In this document: positions 20,413-31,875 of the stretch, piece by piece
How the letters are laid out: every line of letters starts with the position of its first letter
How positions within the stretch are numbered: position 1 is the stretch's first letter
Origin: Tenrec ecaudatus
Taxonomy: Eukaryota > Chordata > Mammalia > Afrosoricida > Tenrecidae
Reading direction: 5' to 3'
Assembly (NCBI RefSeq): GCF_050624435.1
Contig: NC_134536.1
Location: 130,540,758 to 130,604,757 of the forward strand
DNA length: 64,000 nt
Position numbers and translations under genes: made by a program
The notes under the pieces: generated by a model
What the model was told of the DNA's origin: nothing
The model's database searches: none
The model's input: only the letters and a program-made list of their open reading frames with translations

Positions 20413-21915
20413 CCCTACCCCTTCAAAGGGCTGTGCATGTCAGGAGAGTCTAAAGCACACAGCTGGTCACCCTGCAAGACTGGGTCCAGTTTGGGATAAG
20501 TGCAAGCCCAAGACAATCCCTTCCCCTTCCTGGCCTAAGACTCTGCTGGGCCGGGCACCTTCCTTGCAGGTCACAGAGCCTCCCACGTGGGGCCCACCTA
20601 GCCTGGACTTCGCCTCTTTGCCTATAGAACCTTGGCTTGAAGCACCGCAGCGAGCAGGACTGGGCCTAGGAGCTGGGTGACTAGAAGCTTGGGCAGGGGT
20701 CCCCTTGCCTTTCTGGGAGGTGACGGGTCACCCCCACAATAACATTTCCCAAGACGAAGAGGTCTCCCTCTACAACCCGACCCCCTCCCGAACTTCCCAG
20801 CCTGCTTCTTCTGGTCACCCCACTTCTCATCCATTCAGAAACGCCTTGTCTCGTTTTCCTGTCCTGCGGGGGCAGGCGGGAGGGATGGGGGGTGGTGACC
20901 ACCGAAGTCCCTTGGCAAATGCTCAGCGTTCAGACCTCACCTGGTCAAATGGATGAACGAAGAGGCGGGGTTTCCCAGCAGAGCTGACCTTGTGTGAAGT
21001 GAAGATCACCCCATGGGCTAATGCCCAACAGGGCACTTAGTGGGTAATGTGTGCTTTGGGTGGTGGGTGTCAGGGGGGGAGGGTGTCCGTTCTGGGAACG
21101 CAGACTCGAGGGCAGAGTTGTACCCAGGTGCTGGTCCACTTTCCAGAAGTGGCCTCGGGCCCTATTTACATATCAGCCCCGCCCTCTGCCCAGGCTAGCG
21201 GTACCCCTCTGCGCCCTGTCTCCGCAGAGTCCTGGCTCCAGATGGGCCTGCAGCCCAGGGGTGGAGATTAAAGACATCAGGGGCTTGCTGCTGGAATGTG
21301 AGGCCTTCCACCTGGGTTCTGCAGTCCAAGAAGCCCCCTGTAGGACCTCAGGGGGAGGACCTCAAGGGGAGGCACTGTGAACCTGGAGCCCCTGTGGCCA
21401 CGTGCGCTTGCCATCTCAGGCCCCAGGCAGCCTCGTTAGTCACCATCCCCCTCGCCACGTGTGGTGCCTAGCCCAGGCCGCCCAGACAGACGTCAGGCCT
21501 GGGCAGCAAGCGGATGTGGGCTTCCGGAGGCACCCGGCGCCCACAGTGCGGGTGTCCTGGTGCGCTGGGCCCAGATGTTCTTGCCTGGCCTGCTCACTCT
21601 GCCCTGAATGGGCTCCCCTGCACCCCTGCCGCCCCCAAGCCCCCAACGCTGGGGTGACTTTCAATGGAGCTTGTAAGGTAGCTTCATGAGAGGGCGGGCA
21701 GTACCTGGGACACGCACAGAGAATGTATATGGTGTCAGCAAGTGCGTGGGGTCATAAAGACAGGGTGGAATTCCTGGGGATTAAGGGTCAGACACAGGGA
21801 GCCCTGTTCTCGTTTCCTCCGGCTTCCCCACCCTAGGAACAAGAAAAAGAAAAATTGGTTGGAAATGCACCGCCCCACCCACTCCCCACCTCCTGCTGCT
21901 CCGCTTTGCCTTCTA
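20413..21915. other. Intergenic unique GC-rich sequence
   Basis: About 1.5 kb without recognised repeats. Several open frames of 70-177 codons occur on both strands, as expected at this GC content. None is bounded by credible splice sites or gives a recognisable protein. Confidence 0.4.
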
Positions 21916-21919
21916 CTTT

Positions 21920-22600
21920 GACCGACTTAAAAGAAAAATAATATACATTCCAGGAACCAGGACGGCTGCGGAGCAAACTCAAACCAGAAAATGCTTAAAG
22001 ATGTTTTAATGACTTAAACACAGGGGCCGGTTTGTGTCTAAAAGTTTCCACATTAAATTAAAAAAAAAAGCATATTCAATATTAAATATCCTTCCAGCTC
22101 TTGGGGCCCCTCTCCCAGCCCCTTCAGCACCCCTCCCGGATACTGCAGCCCTCTGGGCTGTCCTGTCTCACCCTGCCCCTCCGCGCCTTGCTTTCAGCTG
22201 TGGGTTATTAGCGCTCGGTGTGAACAGAGACCAGGCCCCTCCATAAAGTTTATACTCGCATTCCAAATCGAAAAAAACATGGAAAAAGGAGAGAAACAAC
22301 ACCCCAGGTACAGGCCGGAGTGCTCCGCAGAGCCGAGGCCTCCCCCTTCCGGCACGTTCCAGGCCAGAGGGGCTGTTAACTAGCAGCTGACCGATTTTTA
22401 CAGCAGGAATTAGACCCTCATTTGGTTTGGGATTAGCCCCAATCTTCCATCTCATTACTGCTCTGCTTTGTGGCAGCCCCTTTCTCAGAGCTGGGGCCCC
22501 GGAGACAGGTTTGTGGGAGCCCCTGCCAGCACTCTTGCTCTCTAAGCTGGGGTGGCATGTGGCAAGGAGCCAGGGTGGCCACAGCAGGTAATTTTTGGTG
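21920..22600. promoter_or_regulatory. Candidate conserved noncoding element (largest block)
   Basis: AT-rich stretches ('gatgttttaatgacttaaac', 'gcatattcaatattaaatat', 'ccataaagtttatactcgca') flank GC-richer parts. Further sites include 'gtgggttattagcgctcggt' and 'tttgggattagccccaatct' (GGATTA, OTX/PITX-type core). No transposon inside about 650 bp. Confidence 0.5.
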
Positions 22601-22927
22601 TGGCTGGGACAGGGCTAACGTGCCGGCTGCAGGGCCTGGATGAACCTCTTCCATTGTGCAGTGGCGTGAACATTGTCCAGTGGAGCGGAGGCCTTGCCTC
22701 CCTGCTCCCCCTCTTGGAAATGAACTTACATAGTGGGCGAAGTGGTGCTGGTTTTAGGACTGAGCATCTCACAACATGAGGACTATCCATCATGGTTTAT
22801 TGAGCACTGACTACGGACCGAGTTCTCCATCAGACCCTGTACAGACTTTATGCAGTCTTTTCTTTATTCCTTTCGTTTATATATTTTAAAATATTTAATT
22901 TCGCAGATATTTTTAATTGTGGCAAGT

Positions 22928-23028
22928 AGTACAAAACCTGACTCACTGCCATCGAGTCGATGCTGGCTCTTAGTGACCCTGTAGGACAGGGTAGAGCTGT
23001 CCCTGTGAGATTCTGAGATGGTAACTTT
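22928..23028 (-). repeat. AfroSINE 5'-complement fragment
   Basis: Well-preserved start only: 'actcactgccatcgagtcga', 'gtaggacagggtagagctgt'. It stops at the G-run 23034-23047. Confidence 0.85.
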
Positions 23029-23059
23029 GGCGGGGTGGGGGGGGGGAGCATAGGGGAGT

Positions 23060-23790
23060 TTGCTTGTTCATTTGTTTTACTTTTTCTTGTGAATTGGGTG
23101 AAGGTTTACAAAGAAACTATCAGTTTTCCATTCAGCGATTCCTACACACCGGTATTTCATCTCATTGATGACAAACCCACAATGTAGCATCACTCATCCC
23201 ACTTCCTCCCTGCGCTTGCTGCAGCCATTCCTCCTCCCAGTTTAACCGCACGGACCCCTTGGTCCTTGGGTCAATGCCACGCTCTTGACCTCAGATGGGT
23301 GCTTGTTCTAGGTGTGTTTTTGCTGCCCTGAAAGACCTGTGTATTGTTTGGTTGAAAATTGAGGGGGCGGGTAATGACAGGGGATGGAGAGGGAGGGAAA
23401 GGTGTTCAGTTCAGACCTGAAGCATGAATGAGGAGGGACCGAGACTCAAAGGTTCAACCAGTCTCTATCGAAGTAGTAAACTTAGTCTTTTTTGTTTTTT
23501 TTTTATCATTTTGAGTTTTGTTGCTCTACACCTTTCTCGAACTCTACCCAGGACCTTCTAATGTGATCTCTTTCAGTATATTTGGGCATGGTAGCAGGGC
23601 ACCATCTAATTCTTCTGGTCTCAGGGTCATAGACACTGCATGGTCCATTAGTCCATTGGGCTAATTACCCCCACCTGTCCTCGATAATCATCACTCTTAT
23701 TTCCTCTGGGCCAGCGAGACCAAGAGTTGTACCTTAGACGGCATCCCACTAACTTTTAGCACCCCATTGGCTGTTCACCAAGGTGGGAGG
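23060..23790 (-). mobile_element. L1 3' UTR, afrotherian type
   Basis: Complement of an L1 3' end: 'gaaggtttacaaagaaacta', then 'gcatggtagcagggcaccat' and 'ctaattcttctggtctcagg'. The plus-sense counterpart occurs at 28555-29100. 5'-truncated, no coding part. Confidence 0.7.
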
Positions 23791-23799
23791 TAGGGCATT

Positions 23800-23995
23800 G
23801 TCTTTGTGAACTATGTTGTGGCCATGGGCCTCAGAAGATCACCACGCCTTTCTTCTTAGTGCCTCTTCCTCTGGAAATCCCACGGAAGCTTGTTCAGCTC
23901 ATACCAACACGTAAACCTTCCCCGACAGGTAGGCGGACACTAGCCATGAGGTGCATTGACTGGATTCAAACCGCAGTCTTCATGATCACAGGAAG
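23800..23995 (-). repeat. AfroSINE, long head variant
   Basis: Complement copy with 'cgcctttcttcttagtgcct' and 'attcaaaccgcagtcttcat' in family order; inserted between L1 pieces. Confidence 0.55.
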
Positions 23996-23999
23996 CTGT

Positions 24000-24560
24000 T
24001 GGCGGGTTTTGCAGTGATGACAGGACACCATGGGGGCCCCGTGTCGGAGTGGAACTATGCTCCCCCAGGGTCTTCTGAAGTCCAGCTCCGGGGCTTCCTG
24101 GCCACGCCCCTCTGGAGACTGGAGCTCTTTATGGGTGTTCAGGAAACATCAGCCACCTCTGCAGTCTTCACACGGTCAGTTCACATCATGAGCATGCATT
24201 GTGTCCATCACGGCGTTCAGCCATCACCATTCTCCAGCCCTGGAATTTTCCATCGCCCTTCACAGCGTCTCTTAAGCAGTGAGTCTTTCTCCCGGGACTT
24301 CCCATGGTCACCACTGATGTACTTTGATCTCTACATCCTCAGTAGGCATTCCCTGTTAAGTGGGGTCAGAAAAGCATTGGCTTTTAGCGACTGGCTTATT
24401 GCACGGAGCAGACGGCTTTCGCGTTGCAGCGTGGCCCAAGATCTCGTTTCTCTTTATGGCTGAGTACTAGTCCACCGGTCCGCTGGTGCTGCACTGTGTC
24501 CATCCACTCTTCCGCTGGTGAGCAGGGAAGGCTGCTTCCACCCCTTGGCCTCCGTGCAGA
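24000..24560 (-). mobile_element. L1 fragment
   Basis: Complement text such as 'gactggcttattgcacggag' and 'tctttatggctgagtactag' is the L1 3'-region phrase '...tatggctgagtagtattcca'. Old and diverged. Confidence 0.55.
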
Positions 24561-24774
24561 GTGTCACAAGGACTGGGTCGCATAACAATTCTATGTTCAC
24601 CCTTTTACAGGCACTCTCCATCGACGCTCCATGGCGCCGGCACCATTTCATGGAGCCCTGCCAGTAGAGGAGGCCTCTAGTTCCTCCACACCCTTGCAGC
24701 GCCCCCTCCCAGGAATGAAACGCAGTAAAAATACAAACAGAAATTTGCATACTAGAGTTCCTTGCGACCCACAC

Positions 24775-24915
24775 TATGGCACTGTCATTAGGATTCCCGT
24801 TTTCCAGTCGGAGTGCGCAAGCGCGGAGATGGTAGGTAACTTGCCAAAGGACCCAACAGGTAAGTAGGGGAGCCAAGATTCAAACCCAGAACGGAGCAAC
24901 TCTAGTCAAGATCCC
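24775..24915 (-). repeat. MIR
   Basis: 'gggagccaagattcaaaccc' near the end and 'ggtaacttgccaaaggaccc' before it match the complement of the MIR core. Confidence 0.65.
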
Positions 24916-25097
24916 AGTGGGTACCTACTACATGAATGTCTACATGCCCCCTACAGTCCTTGTCCCCATTTCACTCTATCTGGGACTTTCAGCCCCAGGT
25001 CCCGCCAAGATCTCTCTGACTTCTCCTTAGCTGAAGACCAAGACCAGCCCCTCAGCTGGGAGCCAGTCCCCAGAGTCAAGCCCTGGACCACTCTAAT

Positions 25098-25285
25098 CCC
25101 ATAGGAGAAGCCCTGGTGGAGCGGTGGTGACGCGCTGGGTTGCTAGCCCAAAGGTCTACAGTTTGAAACCACCTGCTGCTCTTCAGGAGAAGGTTGGGCC
25201 TTCTACCCCCCCTCCACAGTTCCAGGTTAGGACAGCCACAGGACCATGCTATGAGTCCGCATTGCCTTCATGAGAGTGGGAGTCG
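25098..25285 (+). repeat. AfroSINE
   Basis: 'aggagaagccctggtggagc', 'ggtctacagtttgaaaccac', tail 'gctatgagtccgcattgcct'. Confidence 0.88.
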
Positions 25286-25287
25286 GC

Positions 25288-25545
25288 TTTTTTTTTAAAT
25301 CCGTTTATTGGGGGCTCTGACAACATTCCATACATCAATTGCATCAAGCATATTTGTACATATGTTGCCATCATCATTTCCAAACCATTTTCTACTCAAG
25401 CCCTTGGTATAAGCTCCTGCTTTTTCCCCTTCCTCCCAGCCCTTCCACCCTCATGAATCCTTGATCTACTGTTATTATTATTGTTTCGTATCCCACATTG
25501 TCCGTTGTCTTCCTTCCCCCACATTTCTCTTATTTAAACTCTGAG
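25288..25545 (-). mobile_element. 5'-truncated L1 3' end
   Basis: T-rich start (complement of the A tail), then 'gtttattgggggctctgaca' and 'caagcatatttgtacatatg'. Same L1 end as at 2140, 54590 and 61757. Confidence 0.75.
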
Positions 25546-25559
25546 AAAATACATTTCGG

Positions 25560-26575
25560 TCCTTTGGAGCCATTCACCGGCGGCACTCCTGTCTCGGTGG
25601 CGCTAGGAACCTACGCGAGGTGTCAGTGTACGTAGCGGGCACAAGGCGATGCGAGGAGGCCTTTGTCTGCTCAGCTCCACGGCCCTCCCCTTGGGGACAG
25701 GCTGCTTCCTGCTGGACTGCCCATCTTTCTGGGGGCAGCAGCCCCGCCCCTAGCCCACTGTGCCTGGGTCTAGAGCAGGAAAATGTCTGAGCATCCTGGG
25801 GGCTGTTCAGAAGTGTTTTGGGTTTGAAATAGAAGTTAGAGGAAAATCTGGAGCCTGTGTAGTCAATCACAAGTACCCTTTCCTAAGCTAGCTCGCCTGG
25901 CCAGCTCAGGAATGTAACATGGCCGATGTAGCGCTTGCTCTGCTGGCAGAATCCTCATTCCAGTGTGTTTAGAAATGAGAGGCCGGAGAAGGGAACATTC
26001 AACTGGAGGGGAAAACCTCCAGGCCTCTGGCTCGGAGTGAGAAAGTAAATACAGGCGCACTGGGAAATGTGGCCTTCTGTTCATGGGTTGGTTCCCTCTC
26101 TCCCTACCCAGCCCCCACCATGGGGCGTGTGGTTCCAGTGGAGGGGTGTCAGAAACACTCTCCTCGGAGAGAGGACACCTGGGGAACAGGGCAGCAAGAG
26201 GATAAATAAACTGAGGGGAGTGCGGCAGAGGCAGGGGGCCCCGAGGTGAGCTTGTCTAAGACATTGGAGGAGGAGTCTATGGTCTTGTACAAGCAATAGA
26301 GGGGTTTCCTCCTGACAAAGACATCCCATCACCAGCCAGGACGAGAGTCTTCCTGCCTCCCTTTCGCACGAGACCACCTTCCTGGCTACCTCCAAGCTCT
26401 AACCTCTTTCCCCCAACCCCGGAGTAGAGAATCTCCCTGAGAGTCTCCCCAAACTCCCAAGTTCAGTTCCATTCAACCAGCATCCCACACCGAGGCGGCT
26501 CCCAGGGATACAGATGTGATTGGACCCAGTCTCTGCCCTCCAGGAAGCCAGATGCAGCCCCCTCAGAACACTGAA
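25560..26575. other. Intergenic unique sequence
   Basis: No recognised repeat or exon; moderately GC-rich. Confidence 0.4.
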
Positions 26576-26577
26576 CA

Positions 26578-26766
26578 TAACTCACTGCCACGGAGTCAGA
26601 GGGACCCTGTAGGACAGGGTAGGACTGCCCCTTGTGAGTTTCTGACCTGTCACTCTTTACAGGAGTAGAAAGCCCTGCCTTACTCCCTCTGAGGGCCTGG
26701 TGGTTTCAAACCACTGACCTTGAAGATTGTAGCCCAACTTGTAACCACTACACCACCAGAACTCCA
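26578..26766 (-). repeat. AfroSINE
   Basis: 'ctcactgccacggagtcaga', 'ggtggtttcaaaccactgac', 'ctacaccaccagaactcc'. Confidence 0.9.
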
Positions 26767-26767
26767 G

Positions 26768-27215
26768 AACATCATAGCTGCCATTTACTGAGTACTTCCT
26801 TGGTGCTAACACCTATGCCAACTACGATTTATGTAGCACATTGTTAGTGTCCTTGGGGAGGGTACAGCGAGGTAATGTGCTTGGCTATGAACCAAAAGGT
26901 TGGCAGTTTGAATCCACCCAGAATCCATCCAGGCTCTGGAACAAAGGCCTGGCCATGCACGTCTGAAGGTCCCAGCCAATGTCAGCCCTTCGGAGCACAG
27001 GGTCTACTCTGGCACACAGGGGGTGGCCGTCGGTGGGAGCCAACTCAGCGGAAACTGTCGTGTGCTTTAAAAAACCCCATGCTTGTTACGTATTATAAGC
27101 TTCATACCAAGCCAACATGGCGAGTCCTAATCAGTACATTTTGTGGAGGGGAAACCGGAGCACAGGTTGCTTAAGTAATAGCCTGAGAGATCCACCGCGA
27201 TTCAGATCCAGGGGA
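26768..27215. repeat. MIR split by an AfroSINE
   Basis: MIR-like text ('gctgccatttactgagtact') runs to about 26860. A plus-strand elephant-type AfroSINE follows at 26862-27060 ('aaaggttggcagtttgaatc', 'ggagccaactcagcgg'). A second MIR-like stretch at 27070-27215 ('ggaggggaaaccggagcaca', 'cgattcagatccaggggatc') is plausibly the rest of the same MIR. Confidence 0.6.
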
Positions 27216-28040
27216 TCTGAGCCAAAGCGTGGACCCAGAGTCATTCCAGTGTGTGCGTGTCTAGGATGCCAGTGAGCGCCGGAGAGGGTGCTTGAGGAGT
27301 AGCCCGAGTGAGGTCCACAATTCAGACAGGCAGCAGGAATGGGAAGAACAGTCCGGGCTGAGAGGATGGCTGAGCGGAGCATCATGGTGTCCCCGCTCCC
27401 TGTAGCTCTCCGGGAAGTCTGGCATGTAAATAAAGCCCGAGGCCGTGGGGCGGGAGAGGAGGCTGGAGAAACAGGTCGCCCGGGCGTGCTTGTACCGCAC
27501 ATGCTTGGAGCTAGAGGCGTCTATTGTCTGGAGCTCGGAGAGGCTTAGAAGGAGCGTATGCTGGGGATAAGAACATGTGCACTTGCGTTAGAATTCTTGG
27601 GGGAGGGGGCTTGGTAGGGGTGAGATTGGAAGCGAGGACCCCGGTTGGGAGCTGAGTGGGGGGGGCTGAAGTGGACTGCGTAAGACTGCCAGTGTAGAGG
27701 AGGTTCTAAGTAGAGAACAAAACGATGCTTCCTCTCACCTACTTAAGGTCAGCTTCTTCCCGCAGAATTCTCAACTAGCCCTCTGCCTTGCTACTCTCTG
27801 CCAAAGTGTGTTCTTCTAACTCTGTCCCCTGCTCAGTATTCACCACGGCGTAGCCTGGCCCAGCTTGCCTTGCTCACCTCTTCCATGCCTCTCTCTGAAA
27901 ACTGGCGTATTTCTTATAGCCCAGGCGAGCACGCAAGCTCCTGTTTACACCTGTTACATCATTATGAAGAGCATCCTCCTTCACTCTCCAAAGTGTCCTG
28001 GCTTGAACTATGAATTATATGGTCACCCTAGTTACAGCCC
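27216..28040. other. Intergenic unique sequence
   Basis: No recognised gene or repeat; G-rich around 27600-27665. Confidence 0.4.
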
Positions 28041-28042
28041 AT

Positions 28043-28064
28043 ACACACACACACACACACACAC
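28043..28064. repeat. (CA)11 microsatellite
   Basis: Uninterrupted CA run. Confidence 0.95.
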
Positions 28065-28149
28065 AAAAGATCACAACAAAGGCTTGAATCTAGCTGGTGC
28101 TAAATTACGGGTAAGTATCATCTTACTTACTCCTAATGATAAAGCCTGA

Positions 28150-28290
28150 GAAGTAGGCAGGATAAAGATGATTGCCATTCTCCATTCGTTCTTTCTTTGT
28201 TTAAGTAGAGGAAGAAAAGGCAATCCAAATCAGTTAAATGACTTGCTCGGGGCACACACATTGTAGGGCCAGGGCCTGAATCTCCTACTG
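28150..28290 (-). repeat. MIR fragment
   Basis: 'aatgacttgctcggggcaca' and 'gggccagggcctgaatctcc' match the complement of MIR. Confidence 0.6.
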
Positions 28291-28294
28291 ACTA

Positions 28295-28500
28295 GTCCAC
28301 CAGCTGGGAGCCACGTGGTGCAAGAAGTTAGGCGTTTACCGCAAGAATGGTGATTGAATGCATCCAGCCACTCCATGGGAGAAAGACCCCGTCAGATGGC
28401 TTCCAGACAGATTACAGCCTGATCACACAGTCCAACAGAGGCAACGTTTTGCATCCTACTTGGATGACTAGTGACTAGGGTTTGTCTAAGGGGTGTCTGC
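28295..28500 (+). repeat. AfroSINE
   Basis: Diverged forward copy: 'ctgggagccacgtggtgcaa', 'atccagccactccatgggag', 'gacagattacagcctgatca'. Confidence 0.7.
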
Positions 28501-28554
28501 TTATGTGGAACCCCCCCCGCAAAGTGAAGTCAAACACACATGGTAACAACTAGT

Positions 28555-29100
28555 CCAGAGGATGAAGAGGCTCTGAGAACACCCGCCTCCATGATCCTGA
28601 GACCAGAAGCACCAGAGGGTGCCCAGCTACCACCGCCAACCATTCTGATAGGATTCACCATAGGAGGTCCTCGATAGAGGGGCAGAGAAATGTGAACCAA
28701 ACTCCAAAGACCAGGTGTTCTGGTTTGATCGAGATGATGGAGCGCTAAGTCGATGACCCCTAGTCACCTTTCAAGCTTGGAACGGAAGCCAGCCGTATCA
28801 ACGTCACTTTCAGTCAACACAATAGACAGCTTATAAGGTGAACGGTAACACCAGAGCAGTACATACTCCTGAGACCCACCAGCCACTCAGGATCCAAAGA
28901 GCGGCATCTGAGCGGGATGTAGCTCAACCCGCAGGAAGGGATGGGGAGAAGGGTGAACGGGGTCAGTGGTCACAGGAATCAGGGAGGAGTGCTGCTACCC
29001 TGTGGGAACAGCTGTCGAGACCACGAAACAAAACATGTATGAACTGTTCAATGGAAAACCAGCTCGGTCTATCCATGCTCACCCAGATCACAACAAAAAG
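28555..29100 (+). mobile_element. L1 3' UTR, afrotherian type
   Basis: 'accagaagcaccagagggtg', 'cccagctaccaccgccaacc', then 'gaacggggtcagtggtcaca' and 'aacaaaacatgtatgaactg', ending A-rich. It is the sense-strand counterpart of 23060-23790. Confidence 0.65.
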
Positions 29101-29104
29101 CTAA

Positions 29105-29192
29105 AACACAGAAAACCTTACGGGACGGTTCTACTCTGCCACCTGGTCATGACGAGCAATCATGGACTCGATGGCACTGAAGAAGTGCTGGT
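29105..29192 (+). repeat. AfroSINE 3' fragment
   Basis: Tail only: 'acgggacggttctactctgc', 'atcatggactcgatggcact'. Confidence 0.7.
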
Positions 29193-29329
29193 GTAGAAGC
29201 CTCTGCTATGCCAGGCAGGCAGATGAGCAGTCTCCTTTGCCCATGCTCTAGTCCATTAAGGATGGCCAGGTGGTCTTCTCCAGCCCCGCTGAAAGCTCTT
29301 CCTTGAGTTCAGGCAGGCCTTAGTGATCA

Positions 29330-29910
29330 GTTGAACCAATCAAACACGAGGGAAGAGATATCCTGGGACTTCAGGAGGCTGGGTCATCAGAAGCCATGGA
29401 GTGTCTGCACAGAGCTTTTAAAACACTTGCTCTGGGGAGAAGCCACAGCCGTGCAAGGGTTTTGTGCAAGGGGAGTAAGACAAGAACCAGAGACTCACTC
29501 CCCTGAAACTGCCGTGCTATGAGGAAGAATGGCCACAGGGAGCCTTGGCCAATGACAGTGTCGTGCCAGTAAATTTGCTCTGTGGAAAAGGCAAATGTTC
29601 CCTGATTTGTAGTGTTTGTTAATTTGGGGGTGGTTGAGGTGGTGGTGGTTTCAAAAGACGGTAACTGGATCCCCAAATTTTCTAAATATCGATCAGTACT
29701 GGCTCTTTCAAGATACTGCCCGTTGGTGTCAGCACACCACTGCTGGCCCACCTTCAGCTATTCAGCCCCCAGACATATGCACCATTGCAGCTGAGACCCC
29801 AGATCTTGAGGGGCGGAGTGCTGTCATCCCTGATGGGCCTCGTGCAAAGTGAAGATTCGTGAGCAAAACACACGAACATTGTTATTTAAGTCGCTGTGCG
29901 CCGGAGCAGT
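29330..29910 (+). mobile_element. Old LTR-type repeat (MaLR-like)
   Basis: Ends 'cattgttatttaagtcgctg' and 'gcagtaggtaactgg', the decayed 'gttgtttaagccactgagtt' / 'gcagcaataggtaactgaaa' terminus common to mammalian MaLR LTRs. The internal part is only loosely recognisable. Confidence 0.45.
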
Positions 29911-30315
29911 AGGTAACTGGAAAATGTGGGGAGGTGGATGTGTGGATCCTTGAATAAATAAATGGAATATTTAGAATAACAGAATGGACTATATTTAGAA
30001 TTACTAGAATCGAATCTTACTCAGAATAAGTCATGAATAAACAGGCACGCACACGCTTGTCTATTTTCTTCCTGTTTTCTTTGCTGCCATTAAACTGGTG
30101 AGACATTGGAGGTAGAACCCCCACGGCTTGGTGACGCTGGAGCTAGACATGGCTTATTCTTTGCCCGGTGCGTCTTCGAGATGTAACAGGGCAGGTGAAG
30201 GTGGAGGGGACAGGGGACCCTCTAAGCTAAGGTGTCCACGAAGCAGGCTCTGTAGACTGAATCTGGGTCATGGGTTGTAAAATAAGGTTTCTAGCAATAA
30301 TCCCTCCACTCATCT
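29911..30315. other. Intergenic, AT-rich unique sequence
   Basis: Short AT-rich stretch with 'gaataaataaatggaatatt'; nothing else recognised. Confidence 0.4.
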
Positions 30316-30319
30316 GTCA

Positions 30320-30855
30320 CCGTGGCGGTTTGTGTGTTGCTGGGATCCCGGAAGGAAACCCACCAGTATTTCTAATACCCACAGCGATCCTCACGGTGGC
30401 CACGGTTCAGTGGGGTTTCCAGACGAAGACAGATTTATAAGGAATAGGCTGTCCACCTCTGAGGGATGGGCCACTGAAGACGTGAGTGACAGCAGACCAG
30501 GGCCATCATGCCACAAGTGTCGCGCGCCAGATTGTGACACGTGACGTAATGCCACATTGTCATATGTCCCTCAGCTTGGAAGGCTCTTAAAATACCACCA
30601 GGGGGGAGCTGCCACCTCGGGGTTGAGACTATCTCAATGGCGTGGATGGAGCCAAGCTGTCGGGGCCTTCCTGTGCTGACGGGACAGCTGCAAACACCCA
30701 GCCGCCAAGACGCCCCTTGGGAGGACAGTGCCGGGGCCGGCAGTGTTTCTTGCTGCCGCACGTGTGCAGGACCAGGCAATGGTTCACGCACACGGGCTCT
30801 TTAGGAGTGGGAAGTGGCTCCACGGCACCCAGTGACGGTAACAATAGTCCAGCGT
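30320..30855 (+). mobile_element. Internally deleted RTE / AfroSINE composite
   Basis: Opens with AfroSINE-like head sequence ('gtgttgctgggatcccggaa', 'cagacgaagacagatttata'). It continues into sequence matching the RTE 5' end ('gcgtggatggagccaagctg', 'tcggggccttcctgtgctga'), then jumps to the RTE 3' terminus ('aggagtgggaagtggctcca', 'cggcacccagtgacggtaac'). The whole coding part is missing: a non-autonomous RTE derivative. Confidence 0.6.
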
Positions 30856-30999
30856 GGTTGGTTTGGAGCGAATGATAAAACCAGCCGAATTTGTCTCCCA
30901 CCTCCCACTTCTGACTATTCTCCTCTCCTGGAGAATAAGGGTTTAAGGCCTTTCCTCGTGGAATGGAAAGTTTGTTTCTTAATGCGTTCGTTATCCATC

Positions 31000-31440
31000 A
31001 CTATGTAACACCTTAGCAAGCTCTGGTGGCTTAGTGGTTACGTGTTGGGCTGTGATCCACTAGCTCAGCAGTTCTAAACCACCAGCTGCTCTAAGGGAGA
31101 AAGACGAGACTCTCTCCTCCCGTAAAGAGTTACAGGCTTGGAAACTCACAGGGCAGTTGTCCCCTATCCTACAGGGTCGCTATGAGTCCGCGTGGACTCG
31201 TTGGCCGGAAGTTTGGTTTTGAGTGTAACAAACTATCCCCAACGTAGCAGTTTAAAACAGGAAACACTGAGGATGTCACCATTTCTGTGGGTTGGGGATT
31301 GGGGGGTGGTCTGTTGGGGTCAGGGTCTCTCACGAGGTTGCGGTCCACATGTTGGCCAAGGGGAGGCATTTGCGGGCTCCACTGGAGGTAAGGATGGTTT
31401 CCAAGAGGCAGAATTAGGTCGGCTTGCCTCCTATTTCCCC
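31000..31440 (-). repeat. Old mammalian LTR/LINE repeat, interrupted
   Basis: 'gtagcagtttaaaacaggaa', 'tttctgtgggttggggattg' and 'cagggtctctcacgaggttg' resemble an old mammal-wide family ('...agtggcttaaaacaac'). It is split by the SINE at 31018-31228, with TGTAACA repeated on both sides of that insertion. Family name uncertain. Confidence 0.45.
31018..31228 (+). repeat. AfroSINE
   Basis: Complete copy: 'aagctctggtggcttagtgg', 'ctagctcagcagttctaaac', 'gagaaagacgagactctctc', 'cagggtcgctatgagtccgc'. Confidence 0.93.
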
Positions 31441-31719
31441 TGCTGCCCCACCTCGCCCCCTTGCCTCCCTGATGTCTCATCAAAGGGATATCAAGCTTCT
31501 TCCCTGTCTCCTGGAGAGCATCCCCTCAGCCCCTGGGCTCACCATTAAAGCCCTTGCGCCCCCTGCCCAGCATCCTACAGGAGTGGGGGAGAGAATGCCT
31601 TTCATCCACATATAAAGATGTGAGGCTGGAACAGGTTTAAGTACCACCGCCCTAGAGACCGGGAGCGCCGGGGAGGAAGGCTGGGAACACAGGCAGGAGG
31701 AGCAGCGTGCTGGAGAGGA

Positions 31720-31875
31720 GGGCCCTGGAGGATGTTTCAGTAGGTTAATAACCTAAGCTGTTGCCAAGTTGAAATTAGAAGGAGGCTCTGCCTTCTGAGC
31801 GGGGAGGAGGGGGGTGGCTAATCCTGTCCTTTGATAAATGGATGACATTCGAGCAAAATGAGACGCTCCGCCCCG
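31720..31875. promoter_or_regulatory. Candidate conserved noncoding element (short)
   Basis: 'cagtaggttaataacctaag' contains a palindromic GGTTAATAACC-type HNF1-like site. 'gctaatcctgtcctttgata' follows. No repeat or exon. Confidence 0.4.

Noticed and set aside
28043-28064. Possible CRISPR-like or regulatory direct repeats
   Set aside because: It is a plain CA microsatellite. No spaced direct repeats of CRISPR type exist here, and this is a mammalian genome.
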